DNA from: Castellaniella sp040276085 | GTDB lineage: Bacteria; Pseudomonadota; Gammaproteobacteria; Burkholderiales; Burkholderiaceae_B | DNA: 64,000 nt | NCBI RefSeq assembly: GCF_040276085.1 | Contig: NZ_JBELOK010000011.1 | Span: forward strand, 40,734 to 104,733 | Reading direction: 5' to 3' | In this document: one piece after another, positions 1 through 8,106 of the stretch | Layout: every line of letters begins with the position of its first letter | How positions within the stretch are numbered: position 1 is the stretch's first letter | Notes under the pieces: generated by a model | What the model was told of the DNA's origin: nothing | Database searches by the model: none | The model's input: only the letters and a program-made list of their open reading frames with translations | Position numbers and translations under genes: made by a program

Positions 1-2198
1 TGCTGCAAGGCCTGGATACGCTCGGGCACCGCGCTGGTTTGGGTTTTAAGCAGGCTGGCTGCGTGGCTTAGCACATCTTGCGTATCTTGCACCCAGGCCA
101 GCGCATTGCGGCCGGTGATCGCCTCGACCCGGCGAATCCCCGCCGCCACCCCGCTTTCAGAGGTGATCTTGAACAGGCCAATATCACCAGTGCGTGAAAC
201 ATGGGTACCCCCGCAAAGCTCGCGAGAAAACCCAATATCCAGTACGCGAACGACATCACCGTATTTTTCACCAAAAAGCGCCATAGCGCCGGCAGCGACG
301 GCTTCGTCGTAGCCCAGCAAACGCGTTTGTACTGCCTGATTGGCCAGAACCTGCGTATTGACGATGGCTTCTACTTGGGCGATTTCGTCGGTGCTCAGTG
401 GCGCATCGTGGGCGAAGTCGAAACGGGTTTTGTCTGGATCCACCAAAGAACCCCGCTGCTGGACGTGCTCACCCAGCACCTGACGCAAGGCCTTGTGCAT
501 CAAGTGTGTGGCGGAGTGGTTGCGCATGGTGTCGGCACGGCGCTGGCCATCTACCTGTGTTTGCACGACATCCCCCACGGACAGTGTCCCTTCGAGGACG
601 GTGCCATGGTGACCAAACACAGTACTTTGGATTTTTTGTGTATCTGCGACCTGAAAACGGGCCGCCGCGTTGTGCATGACGCCAGTATCACCCACCTGGC
701 CACCCGACTCGGCATAAAACGGTGTGGCATCCAGCACCACTACGGCATCCTGCCCCTGGGCAATCGAATCGACCAAGGTGCCATCAATATATAAACCAGT
801 GATGGTGGCCTGGCCTTCGAGGTGCTCGTAGCCATCAAAGCGGGTATCCACGCCATCGTAGCTGAGGTCGGTCGCAGCCTTGAACTTGCCTGCGGCACGA
901 GCCTGCTCGCGCTGGTGCGCCATGGCGGTTTCGAAGCCGTCAAGATCCACCTGAATTTTGCGCTCGCGGCAGATATCGGCAGTGAGATCCACCGGAAAAC
1001 CGTAGGTGTCGTACAAGGTGAACAGCGTTTGACCATCCAGTGCCTGCCCCGGGGGCAGGGCTGAAAGCGCAGACTCGAGAATCCGCATGCCGTTCTCGAG
1101 GGTTTCGCCAAAACGTTCTTCTTCCTGGCGCAGCACTTGCTCGACGCGTGCCTGCTGGGCGGAGAGCTCTGGATAAGCAGCACCCATTTGCTCGACCAGA
1201 TCGGCTACCAGCCGGTGGAAAAACACCCCTTTTTGCCCCAGCTTGTGACCATGACGCAAGGCACGACGGATGATGCGGCGCAGCACGTAGCCTCGCCCCT
1301 CGTTGCCCGGAATCACACCATCCACCACCAAAAAGCTGCAGGCACGGATGTGATCGGCAATCACCTTGAGCGAATTGTCGGCAAGATCGCTGGTGCCGGT
1401 TTCACGGGCGGCGGCGCGAATCAGGTGCTGAAACAAATCGATGTCGTAGTTGGAATGGACGTGTTGCAGCACCGCTGCAATGCGCTCGAGCCCCATGCCG
1501 GTATCTACACAAGGCTTGGGTAGCGGGTGCATGGTGCCCTGGGCGTCACGCTCGAACTGCATGAACACCAGGTTCCAGATTTCGATGTAACGATCACCGT
1601 CTTCTTCGGGAGAGCCCGGCGGGCCGCCCCAGATATCGTCGCCATGGTCGTAAAAGATCTCGGAGCACGGCCCACAGGGGCCGGTATCGGCCATCTGCCA
1701 GAAATTATCCGAGGCATAGCGCGCGCCTTTGTTGTCGCCAATGCGAATAATGCGCTCGGGGGGAACCCCCACCTGCTGGGCCCAGATATCATAGGCTTCG
1801 TCGTCTTCGTGGTAGACAGTGACCCAGAGCTTTTCTTTGGGCAAACCATAGACGTCGGTAAGCAGCGACCATGCGTACCGGATCGCATCCTGCTTGAAAT
1901 AATCGCCAAAGCTGAAATTGCCCAACATCTCGAAAAAAGTATGGTGACGGGCGGTATACCCGACATTTTCGAGATCGTTGTGCTTGCCACCCGCCCGAAC
2001 GCAGCGTTGGGCGGTGGTTGCACGATGGTAGGGCCGACTGTCTTTGCCGGTAAAGACGTCCTTGAACTGCACCATACCTGCATTGGTAAACAGCAAGGTT
2101 GGGTCGTTGGCCGGCACCAGGGGCGAGGACGGTACGACCTGATGCCCCTTGGATTCAAAAAAGGACAGGAACTTCTGACGGATTTCGGAGGTTTTCAT
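1..2198 (-). CDS. alaS: Alanyl-tRNA synthetase, 3' end cut by window edge
   Basis: Charges tRNA-Ala with alanine in the cytoplasm and clears mischarged Ser/Gly through an editing domain. About 732 codons are visible of the roughly 875 usual for the family; the C-terminal part lies left of the window. The start ATG at 2196-2198 opens with MKTSEIRQKFLSFFESKGH, the typical AlaRS N-terminus, followed by the class II core. The editing-domain zinc site is intact: H561-x3-H565 (HSATH, near 504-518) and later the C-G-G-T-H motif near 165-175 of the remaining sequence (about residue 666). A good minus-strand -10 box lies 32 bases upstream of the start. It is not functionally linked to the flagellar genes beside it. 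Identity is certain. Confidence 0.97.
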   Translation of the reverse strand, partial: MKTSEIRQKFLSFFESKGHQVVPSSPLVPANDPTLLFTNAGMVQFKDVFTGKDSRPYHRATTAQRCVRAGGKHNDLENVGYTARHHTFFEMLGNFSFGDYFKQDAIRYAWSLLTDVYGLPKEKLWVTVYHEDDEAYDIWAQQVGVPPERIIRIGDNKGARYASDNFWQMADTGPCGPCSEIFYDHGDDIWGGPPGSPEEDGDRYIEIWNLVFMQFERDAQGTMHPLPKPCVDTGMGLERIAAVLQHVHSNYDIDLFQHLIRAAARETGTSDLADNSLKVIADHIRACSFLVVDGVIPGNEGRGYVLRRIIRRALRHGHKLGQKGVFFHRLVADLVEQMGAAYPELSAQQARVEQVLRQEEERFGETLENGMRILESALSALPPGQALDGQTLFTLYDTYGFPVDLTADICRERKIQVDLDGFETAMAHQREQARAAGKFKAATDLSYDGVDTRFDGYEHLEGQATITGLYIDGTLVDSIAQGQDAVVVLDATPFYAESGGQVGDTGVMHNAAARFQVADTQKIQSTVFGHHGTVLEGTLSVGDVVQTQVDGQRRADTMRNHSATHLMHKALRQVLGEHVQQRGSLVDPDKTRFDFAHDAPLSTDEIAQVEAIVNTQVLANQAVQTRLLGYDEAVAAGAMALFGEKYGDVVRVLDIGFSRELCGGTHVSRTGDIGLFKITSESGVAAGIRRVEAITGRNALAWVQDTQDVLSHAASLLKTQTSAVPERIQALQ

Positions 2199-2229
2199 TC
2201 GTTAGGCCGCAAGGGGAAACTAGCCGGCC

Positions 2230-2235
2230 ATTATA
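2230..2235 (-). promoter_or_regulatory. Candidate sigma-70 -10 box of alaS
   Basis: The minus strand reads TATAAT exactly, 31 bases before the alaS ATG, which would give a leader of about 25 bases. The matching -35 region is poor (CAGCGT at 17-base spacing), so the call rests mainly on the perfect -10 hexamer and its position. Confidence 0.5.
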
Positions 2236-2267
2236 GAATGGCTTTCCGGGAAACGCTGCGGCAATGC

Positions 2268-2696
2268 TTATGCGTAGCTATGTTCTTCCATCGCCTCGAT
2301 TGCTGGATAGAACTCACGGTTTTCGCGCACCATCCGTGTATGGATGTTTTTAAGGACAACATTGGCCTCAGCCTTGAACTCTTCAGGCTTTTTGCTCAGC
2401 AGCGTGGCATTGCTCCAGCGACGCGCAAAATTGATGAATGCATTGGCAATGCCCGGCATGTCATTTTGATAGGTGCGGCTCATGTTGGCCATGGCAACGT
2501 CGCCGCTACGCTCCAGGGACGGATACAAAATACGGTCTTCGATCGCCAGATGCTGTGTGATCACCTGTGACAGCGCCTTGAGCTCGTGTGCAATATCCAC
2601 GGCATACTCAGCCACCCCCTGATGTGACAGCTTGCGCAGTACGGCAATACCGCTGAGGATTTCGACGTGATGGCTTTTGAAACGATCAATATTCAT
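2268..2696 (-). CDS. Single-domain hemerythrin (HHE) protein
   Basis: A 142-residue protein made of one four-helix hemerythrin/HHE domain, expected to hold a non-haem di-iron centre that binds O2 (or NO). Visible ligand-type residues are the HH pair at residues 9-10, the helix with ITQHLAIEDRILYP (H and E), the NIHTRMVRENREFYP helix (H and E), and acidic residues between them. It has no signal peptide or membrane segment, so it is cytoplasmic. It lies between alaS and fliA on the same strand as both, 137 bases after fliA, so it may be read with fliA or from its own promoter in the AT-rich gap 2697-2833. Hemerythrins are often found near motility genes and some act in oxygen sensing; that role here is inference. 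Confidence 0.85.
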   Translation of the reverse strand: MNIDRFKSHHVEILSGIAVLRKLSHQGVAEYAVDIAHELKALSQVITQHLAIEDRILYPSLERSGDVAMANMSRTYQNDMPGIANAFINFARRWSNATLLSKKPEEFKAEANVVLKNIHTRMVRENREFYPAIEAMEEHSYA

Positions 2697-2833
2697 GGAA
2701 GAACTTCCTTCTGGACGGCTAAGTGTGACTGCTTATTTCATAAGATGTATTTTATATAAATCTTTTGCAGCGCACAAGATAGTCAGTGGCAGAATTCAGG
2801 TTTTAATGCTGTCTTTAGCGGTCAGGCATAGTT

Positions 2834-3589
2834 TCAAAGCAGATTTTCGAGGTCATCCCCGCCGGATTCGGGCTCCCAGGAGTGGCTGGACAGCCAGGCG
2901 CGAATCCGAGCAACCGCCTGAGAACGCAACTGCGAGACCCGCCCCTCGGTAACCTGGAGCACTGCTGCAATCTCTTTTTGATTAAGGTCTTGTTCAAATT
3001 GCAGCGACAACAGTAATTGCTCGCGTTCTGGCAGGTTTTCGATGGCCGACACCAAGGCACCACGCAGGCCCTCACGCACCAGCCAATGAAGCGGATTGGT
3101 ATCCGATGCACCGTGCCCGGCCGTATTGATTGCGGCGTCTGTATCCATGCCCTCACGGTGCTGAACGAGGTCTTCGATCATCAACACCTGCATGCCCCGG
3201 GCGTCTTCCAGCAGAGCCTGGTAGGCGGCCAAGGTAATGCCCATATGATCAGCGATCTCAGTTTCTGTGGGCGCGCGCAGCAACTGGTGATGCAGTACGT
3301 GGATGGCTTCTTCGATGGTTCTGGCCTTGGTGCGCACACTGCGGGGCAGCCAGTCCTGGCTGCGCAACTCGTCCAGCATGGCCCCCCGGATGCGGGTGAT
3401 CGCATAGGTTTCAAACTGGGCATCCGCCTGTTGCTGGTAACGACGCACGGCATCCAGCAGCCCCATCATGCCTGCTTGCATCAGATCATCAAGCTCTACG
3501 TTGGCAGGCAAACGCCCGACAAGCGACAAAGCCTGCCGGCGCACAAGCGGTGCATATTGGGCGATCAGCTGATCCTCAGAGACAGACAT
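2834..3589 (-). CDS. fliA: RNA polymerase sigma factor for flagellar operons (sigma-28)
   Basis: FliA directs RNA polymerase to late flagellar promoters and is held inactive by FlgM until the hook is complete. The 251-residue protein is slightly longer than the E. coli protein (239). Region 2 is seen at about residues 26-90 (ELDDLMQAGMMGLLDA, then FETYAITRIRGAMLDELRSQ with DWLPRSVR), region 3 at about 95-150, and region 4 helix-turn-helix at about 193-233 (LNQKEIAAVLQVTEGRVSQL). The start ATG at 3587-3589 has only a weak ribosome binding site. It is divergent from flaG, whose promoter fits the FliA consensus, and its antagonist FlgM is encoded 30 kb away in the same island. Confidence 0.96.
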   Translation of the reverse strand: MSVSEDQLIAQYAPLVRRQALSLVGRLPANVELDDLMQAGMMGLLDAVRRYQQQADAQFETYAITRIRGAMLDELRSQDWLPRSVRTKARTIEEAIHVLHHQLLRAPTETEIADHMGITLAAYQALLEDARGMQVLMIEDLVQHREGMDTDAAINTAGHGASDTNPLHWLVREGLRGALVSAIENLPEREQLLLSLQFEQDLNQKEIAAVLQVTEGRVSQLRSQAVARIRAWLSSHSWEPESGGDDLENLL

Positions 3590-3646
3590 CGCGCGTGTAA
3601 GGGGCCGTACTCATAATTAATGTAAGTATGCACCAAGTTGGCGCCC

Positions 3647-3673
3647 TAAACTTTTCGACCATCCTGCCGTTAT
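3647..3673 (+). promoter_or_regulatory. Sigma-28 (FliA) promoter of flaG-fliD-fliS-fliT
   Basis: Reads TAAACTTT, then 11 bases, then GCCGTTAT (TAAA at 3647-3650, GCCGTTAT at 3666-3673; 15 bases between TAAA and GCCG). This matches the enterobacterial FliA consensus TAAAGTTT-N11-GCCGATAA at nearly every position. It sits about 90 bases upstream of the flaG start, in the gap between divergent fliA and flaG, and faces flaG. Confidence 0.85.
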
Positions 3674-3762
3674 GCCCTTTGAGAAAGCCTATTCAACTAG
3701 CCCCGGGGCCACATAGGGGTATTTGCCTGGTTCAAGTAGACATCTTCCGTAAAGGAACGCAC

Positions 3763-4164
3763 ATGATCAATTCCATCGGCAGTCAGTTAACCCCCGCCAG
3801 CCTGGGCCTGGCACCTGTGGCCCCCAACCAGATTGCCGGCAAGCCAGCGGTCACCCCCGCTGCCGCCCCCGACAATACCCAATCGTCATCCGGCCACACC
3901 AATCAGCAGGATGCCGCGCTAAAAGGCAATCCGCCCGCGCCGCCTTCTTCGCTCGAAAAAGCGCTGGAAGTCGTAAACGACAGCCTCACGGCGTGGTCTA
4001 CCGGCATGCGTTTTGACGTAGACAAAGATACCCAGCAGTTGGTGATCTCCATCATCGACAGCGCCAGCGGCGACGTCATCAAAAAAATTCCCTCCGAAGC
4101 CATGTTGCGCATTGCAAAAATGATTGTGCAACTGCAGGGCTCCGGGGTAGACACCAAAGCCTGA
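3763..4164 (+). CDS. flaG: Flagellar protein FlaG
   Basis: Small (133 aa) cytoplasmic protein of the FlaG family, which modulates filament length in several polar and peritrichous bacteria. The N-terminal half is low complexity (Pro, Ala, Ser, Asn, Gln); the conserved FlaG domain is the C-terminal part from about residue 55, with the hallmark RFDVDKDTQQLVISIID and GDVIKKIPSEAMLRIAK stretches. The start ATG at 3763 was chosen because AAAGGA lies nine bases ahead and the protein then opens MINSIGSQ; an in-frame upstream ATG at 3628 would lie before the FliA promoter. It is the first gene of a FliA-controlled unit with fliD, fliS and fliT. Confidence 0.9.
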   Translation: MINSIGSQLTPASLGLAPVAPNQIAGKPAVTPAAAPDNTQSSSGHTNQQDAALKGNPPAPPSSLEKALEVVNDSLTAWSTGMRFDVDKDTQQLVISIIDSASGDVIKKIPSEAMLRIAKMIVQLQGSGVDTKA

Positions 4165-4244
4165 ACAAAAACTGAATCTCACCCTTGTCGCTGGTTTTGC
4201 CCAGAGCCGAACCAGCGCATAATGGATAAAACGGAGTACTTACC

Positions 4245-5618
4245 ATGGCAACTGTTTCCTCTCTCGGCTTGTCCGGGCTGCCACTTACCGACCTGCTTAA
4301 CAACCTGCAAAAAAACGAAAACCAGGTGCTGGCGGTTATCAGCGACCGCAAGGCCGTTGCGCAGGCCAGGCTCACAGCCTATGGCAAGCTCAAGGATGCC
4401 ATCGCGTCGTTTCAAAAATCAGCTGAAACCGTTGGCAAAACTGATACGTTTGGTGCAATCGCTGCCAAATCCAGTTCTGAAGCCATCTCAGTCAGCAGCA
4501 CCAACAAGGCCATTGCAGGGCAGTATTCCATCCAGGTGTCCCAACTGGCTACCTCCCAAACACTGGTTTTTGCAGGCCAAGCCGATCGCACCAGCGCCAT
4601 TGGTACGGACGGCACCTTGTCGATCACTCTGCAAGACGGCACCACCAAGTCACTGGATCTCACCGGCCAGGACACCTCGCTCAACGGCCTGGCAAATGCC
4701 ATCAACAACGATAAAGACATCGGCGTCAACGCCACCGTCATCAACGACGGCAGCGGCACCCCTTATCGCCTGTTACTGACCAGTCGCGAAACCGGTGCGC
4801 AAAACGCGGTCAGCAACATCTCGGTTGCCAACAACGCCACCCTCGATAGCTTCCTGCAGTACGCCGGTACCGATGCAGCCAATGTCACCCAGGGCCAGGC
4901 GGCCCAGGATGCCCTGCTGAACATCAATGGCGTAGACATCACCAGCGCCACCAACACCGTCGAAAACGTGATCGACGGCGTCACCCTGACACTCAATCAA
5001 ACCACGACAACCGCAGCCACGGTCTCACTGTCAAAAGACGATTCTGTTGCCAAAAAGGCCATACAGGATTTCGTCAGCTCGTATAACAGCCTGTTGGGTA
5101 CACTCAAGTCGCTCACGTCCTATAACGTTGATAGCCAGACTTCATCGGCACTGACCGGCGACTCCGTCGCGCGTTCAGTGCAAACCCGCATGCGGGATGC
5201 CATTTTGGGCGGCTTTGACGCCTCCCAGGGCACCAACCTGTCTCAGATCGGCATCACCACCGACCCCAAAACCGGCGAGCTCCAGATCGACGACACAAAG
5301 CTCAGCGCAGCCCTGGCCGACAACACGTCAGGTGTTACTTCTTTGTTTACCAGCGATACCGGTATTGGCAAGCGGGTCAGCGATACCGCCGATACCTTTA
5401 CCAAAACCGGTGGCATGCTTAGCAGCGCCCAGGACGGCCTCACCAAAACCGTTGCCGACATCCAGGAGCAATACGAAGCCACCGCCGATCGTATCGAACA
5501 ACGCATGAGCACCTACCGCACACAATTTACTCAGCTTGATGCGATGGTGTCGCAAATGAACTCCCTCAGCAGCTACCTCACACAACAGCTCAGTGCGCTC
5601 GGCACTGCCAAGAAATAA
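4245..5618 (+). CDS. fliD: Flagellar filament cap / hook-associated protein 2
   Basis: FliD forms the pentameric cap at the filament tip under which exported flagellin folds. The 457 residues show the FliD_N domain at about 10-105 (GLPLTDLLNNLQKNENQVLAVISDRK; AISVSSTNKAIAGQYSIQVSQLA), a variable Ser/Thr-rich middle, and the FliD_C domain at about 215-440, ending with the coiled-coil QFTQLDAMVSQMNSLSSYLTQQL. Start ATG 4245 follows GGAG by eight bases. It is second in the flaG-fliD-fliS-fliT cluster, and its secretion is expected to need the chaperone FliT encoded downstream. Confidence 0.96.
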   Translation: MATVSSLGLSGLPLTDLLNNLQKNENQVLAVISDRKAVAQARLTAYGKLKDAIASFQKSAETVGKTDTFGAIAAKSSSEAISVSSTNKAIAGQYSIQVSQLATSQTLVFAGQADRTSAIGTDGTLSITLQDGTTKSLDLTGQDTSLNGLANAINNDKDIGVNATVINDGSGTPYRLLLTSRETGAQNAVSNISVANNATLDSFLQYAGTDAANVTQGQAAQDALLNINGVDITSATNTVENVIDGVTLTLNQTTTTAATVSLSKDDSVAKKAIQDFVSSYNSLLGTLKSLTSYNVDSQTSSALTGDSVARSVQTRMRDAILGGFDASQGTNLSQIGITTDPKTGELQIDDTKLSAALADNTSGVTSLFTSDTGIGKRVSDTADTFTKTGGMLSSAQDGLTKTVADIQEQYEATADRIEQRMSTYRTQFTQLDAMVSQMNSLSSYLTQQLSALGTAKK

Positions 5619-5624
5619 AGCACC

Positions 5625-6065
5625 ATGATGACCTACGCCCCACGATCCCGGTCAGCACGCGCCACCGGGTCTTACGCCACCATCGGACTCGAAACCGAGG
5701 TACTCAGTGCCTCACCTGAGAGACTGATTTCGTTGCTGTTCCGGGGGGCACTCACCTCCTTGACGCAGGCCCGCCATTATTTTCAGGCTGGCAACATCGC
5801 GGCCCGGGGCAAGGCCATCTCCAAGGCAATTGATATTGTTGACTCGGGCCTGAAGGCAGGGGTGGATACCGAGCGTGGCGGCGAGGTCGCCAAATTATTG
5901 ATTGCCTCGTACGAAATCATTGTGCGAGACCTGATGCTGGCCAACCTGCACAGCGACACCGAAAAACTTGCATCTGCTGAAAAGCAGCTTGGCGACCTGG
6001 CCCAGGCCTGGTACACGGCGGTTGACCCCCAGTTTCAGCCCTCCTCCACTCGCGACCCTCAATAG
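5625..6065 (+). CDS. fliS: Flagellin export chaperone FliS
   Basis: Cytoplasmic chaperone that binds the flagellin C-terminus and prevents early polymerisation. The 146 residues include the family core LSASPERLISLLFRGALTSL and later a helix with VAKLLIASYEIIVRDLMLANLHSD, followed by QAWYTAV. It starts six bases after fliD; two adjacent ATGs (5625 and 5628) are possible, and the first is given. Its client flagellin is not encoded in the window, so fliC must lie elsewhere in the genome. Confidence 0.93.
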   Translation: MMTYAPRSRSARATGSYATIGLETEVLSASPERLISLLFRGALTSLTQARHYFQAGNIAARGKAISKAIDIVDSGLKAGVDTERGGEVAKLLIASYEIIVRDLMLANLHSDTEKLASAEKQLGDLAQAWYTAVDPQFQPSSTRDPQ

Positions 6066-6074
6066 GCACCCTGA

Positions 6075-6410
6075 TTGAACGCAAGCAAGGATACTCTGCT
6101 GGAGCACTATCAGGCCATCGCCGACATCTCGGCGCGGATGCGTACGCTTGCGCAATCCAAGCAATGGGATGATCTTCTCTCCCTGGGCCAGCAGTACCAC
6201 CAGGCAGTCGACAAGCTCCGGCTTCTAGGGCCCCTAGACACCGAAGACCGCGCAGCACGCCGGGATCTTCTGGTGCGCATCCTCGACGACGACGCACAGA
6301 TCCGCAAACTGGTTGCCCCCGAGCTCGATCGCCTGGGGCACCTGCTGGGCACCATCAAACGCCAACGGACCGTATTGCAAACTTATTACAGTACTGTCCG
6401 TCCTCAATAA
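6075..6410 (+). CDS. fliT: Flagellar export chaperone FliT-like protein
   Basis: A helical 111-residue cytoplasmic protein in the fliT position right after fliS. FliT chaperones the cap protein FliD and in enterobacteria also inhibits FlhDC, which is relevant because flhDC is present here. The predicted start is TTG at 6075; no in-frame ATG gives a sensible N-terminus. Features seen are LLEHYQAIADISARMRTLA at the N-terminus and a C-terminal helix LGTIKRQRTVLQTYYS. Sequence conservation in this family is low, so the name leans on gene order and size. Confidence 0.78.
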   Translation: MNASKDTLLEHYQAIADISARMRTLAQSKQWDDLLSLGQQYHQAVDKLRLLGPLDTEDRAARRDLLVRILDDDAQIRKLVAPELDRLGHLLGTIKRQRTVLQTYYSTVRPQ

Positions 6411-6413
6411 GCC

Positions 6414-7781
6414 ATGAGCATCGGGGCTCCCTCCAATCTTGGCACCCTGCTTATCCAGCGCCTGGACGCGGCACTGGGCGCTACGCTTGGGCAGCAAGCC
6501 AATGTGGTGTCAGGAGCCGGCCCCCAGGCAGTACCGCAACCCGGCAGCCCCGAAAACCCCAACGCCTTACGCAACACCGTTCAGCGCGACCCCCAACAAT
6601 CGGTTGATCAAGCCAACGCAGAAGGGCAACGACGCGCAGCCGTGGGCAAAGCCACGCGCGAGATGCAGCTGGACAACCTGCTGGGGCGCGCAACAACATT
6701 TCGCGGTGCCACGCAGTCGGCACCCACCACCCTGGGCCACGCGGCCCGTATCATTCTCGCGCTTTTAAACCAGTTTCCCGAAGGCCAGGCAGCCATCCAG
6801 GGCAAGGCGCCTCTACTACTGCCCGCCTCCGGCCGGCCGGCCGATGGCGCACCAAGCGCGCCAGCCAATCAAAGCCAGGGGGCACAGGGGGCCGCCAACA
6901 CATCAGCAAACGCTGCCTCCGCCACTACCCGGCCAGCGGTAAGCGCCAATCAGGTGTGGGCACAACTGGCCACAGCACTAGATCAACCCGGCGCCTTGTC
7001 TGCACGGCTGTCTCAGGCATTATCCCAGTCTGTCCAAAACAGTGGCCTGTTTTACGAATCGCACCTGACACAAGTGGCTGCGGGAAAACTGCCCGCACAG
7101 CTGCTGCGGCAAGAACCACAAGGGCAAGTCCAGACGCAGGCCCAGCCCAGCTTGTCCCAAGGACAAACAGCTTCGGGGCCAGCCTCTGCGACACCCACAT
7201 CGCTCAGCGCCCTGGTACAGCAAGCCCAAACATCAGGGCCCTCATCCCAGCAGCCCAACCTGCCCGGCACCCCTATTCCCACAGCGCCACCGGCAGCCCC
7301 CGCGTTGCCAAGCCCGGCTGCCGCATCCGCCCATGCATTATTGGCCGCCAGCATCGACCCCCAAGTTCAGCAGATAGTGCGCCAACAACTGGATGTCCTG
7401 GCCCAGCAAGCCTTTGCCTGGCGGGGAGAAGCCTGGCCTGGTACCGACATGCACTGGGAAGTTGCCCGGCGCCAGCCAGGCGATGGCCAACAACCCGGCA
7501 CGGACGCCGAGTTCTGGTCTACCGGGATCACGATACGTCTACCTGTGCTGGGCGAAGTGAAGGCGCGGATCAATCTTTCAGGGGATCAACTGCTGATGCG
7601 GTTGACCGCACCGGATTCTGCGCCACGCCTCAGCGAGGCTTTAGAGCTGCTGAGATCCAGGTTATTGGCACACGGCCTGCAAGCCAGCCAGTTGTCTATC
7701 CACAGCCAGGATCCTGCCCCGGATGCTTTGCCGCCAGATCCTGTTTTGGATGATGAACCAGATGAAACCCCGGCAATCTGA
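6414..7781 (+). CDS. Second FliK-like flagellar hook-length control protein
   Basis: The 455-residue protein has a long Gln/Pro/Ala-rich disordered region (about residues 25-300) and a C-terminal Flg_hook domain at about 345-435 (MHWEVARR, STGITIRLPVLGEVKARINLSGDQLLMRLTAPD, LRSRLLAHGLQASQLSI). That architecture belongs to the FliK ruler and substrate-switch family. The canonical fliK of this island is at 14089, so this is a paralogue. It begins four bases after fliT and overlaps the FlhB C-terminal paralogue downstream, which suggests that the two proteins are made together and work as a pair. The start ATG at 6414 lacks a strong ribosome binding site. Confidence 0.82.
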   Translation: MSIGAPSNLGTLLIQRLDAALGATLGQQANVVSGAGPQAVPQPGSPENPNALRNTVQRDPQQSVDQANAEGQRRAAVGKATREMQLDNLLGRATTFRGATQSAPTTLGHAARIILALLNQFPEGQAAIQGKAPLLLPASGRPADGAPSAPANQSQGAQGAANTSANAASATTRPAVSANQVWAQLATALDQPGALSARLSQALSQSVQNSGLFYESHLTQVAAGKLPAQLLRQEPQGQVQTQAQPSLSQGQTASGPASATPTSLSALVQQAQTSGPSSQQPNLPGTPIPTAPPAAPALPSPAAASAHALLAASIDPQVQQIVRQQLDVLAQQAFAWRGEAWPGTDMHWEVARRQPGDGQQPGTDAEFWSTGITIRLPVLGEVKARINLSGDQLLMRLTAPDSAPRLSEALELLRSRLLAHGLQASQLSIHSQDPAPDALPPDPVLDDEPDETPAI

Positions 7782-8106
7782 CCTCTCTCAACGGCCCAGC
7801 GCTGTTGCTGTGGCCTATGACCCCAAGGACAATGCTCCTCGGGTGGTTGCCAAGGGCTACGGCAATCTGGCAGAAACCATCATCCGTACTGCACGCGACA
7901 ACGGCCTGTACGTGCACGAGTCTCCCGAGCTTGTGGGGCTTTTAATGCAGGTAGATCTGGATGCACATATCCCGCCCCAGCTTTATGTGGCCATTGCCGA
8001 ACTGCTGGCATGGCTGTATGCGCTGGATAACGGAGAAGACGGGGTGATCAAAAAAGCCGAGGCAGACGTTGCCCGGCCAGGCCAGGCAGCTGCCTCAGCG
8101 CCTTAA
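7762..8106 (+). CDS. FlhB C-terminal-domain paralogue (FlhX/YscU-type) without NPTH
   Basis: A 114-residue soluble protein equivalent to only the cytoplasmic C-terminal part of FlhB, the export-gate switch. Homology to the resident FlhB is plain: VVAKGYGNLAETIIRTARDNGLYVHESPELVGLLMQVDLDAHIPPQLYVAIAELLAW is given here in parts as VVAKG, RTARDN, ESPEL, VDLDAHIP and AELLAWLY, each matching FlhB. At the autocleavage site FlhB has N269-P-T-H, whereas this protein has YDPKD (about residues 19-23), so self-cleavage is not expected. Starts at 7750, 7753 and 7762 are possible; 7762 gives an N-terminus MKPRQSD and overlaps the upstream FliK-like gene by 20 bases. Small FlhB-C paralogues are known in Helicobacter and Bacillus. 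Confidence 0.85.
   Translation: MKPRQSDLSQRPSAVAVAYDPKDNAPRVVAKGYGNLAETIIRTARDNGLYVHESPELVGLLMQVDLDAHIPPQLYVAIAELLAWLYALDNGEDGVIKKAEADVARPGQAAASAP

Noticed and set aside
1527..2570. 347-codon open frame on the plus strand across alaS and the hemerythrin gene
   Set aside because: It overlaps two real genes on the other strand and has no domain features or ribosome binding site.
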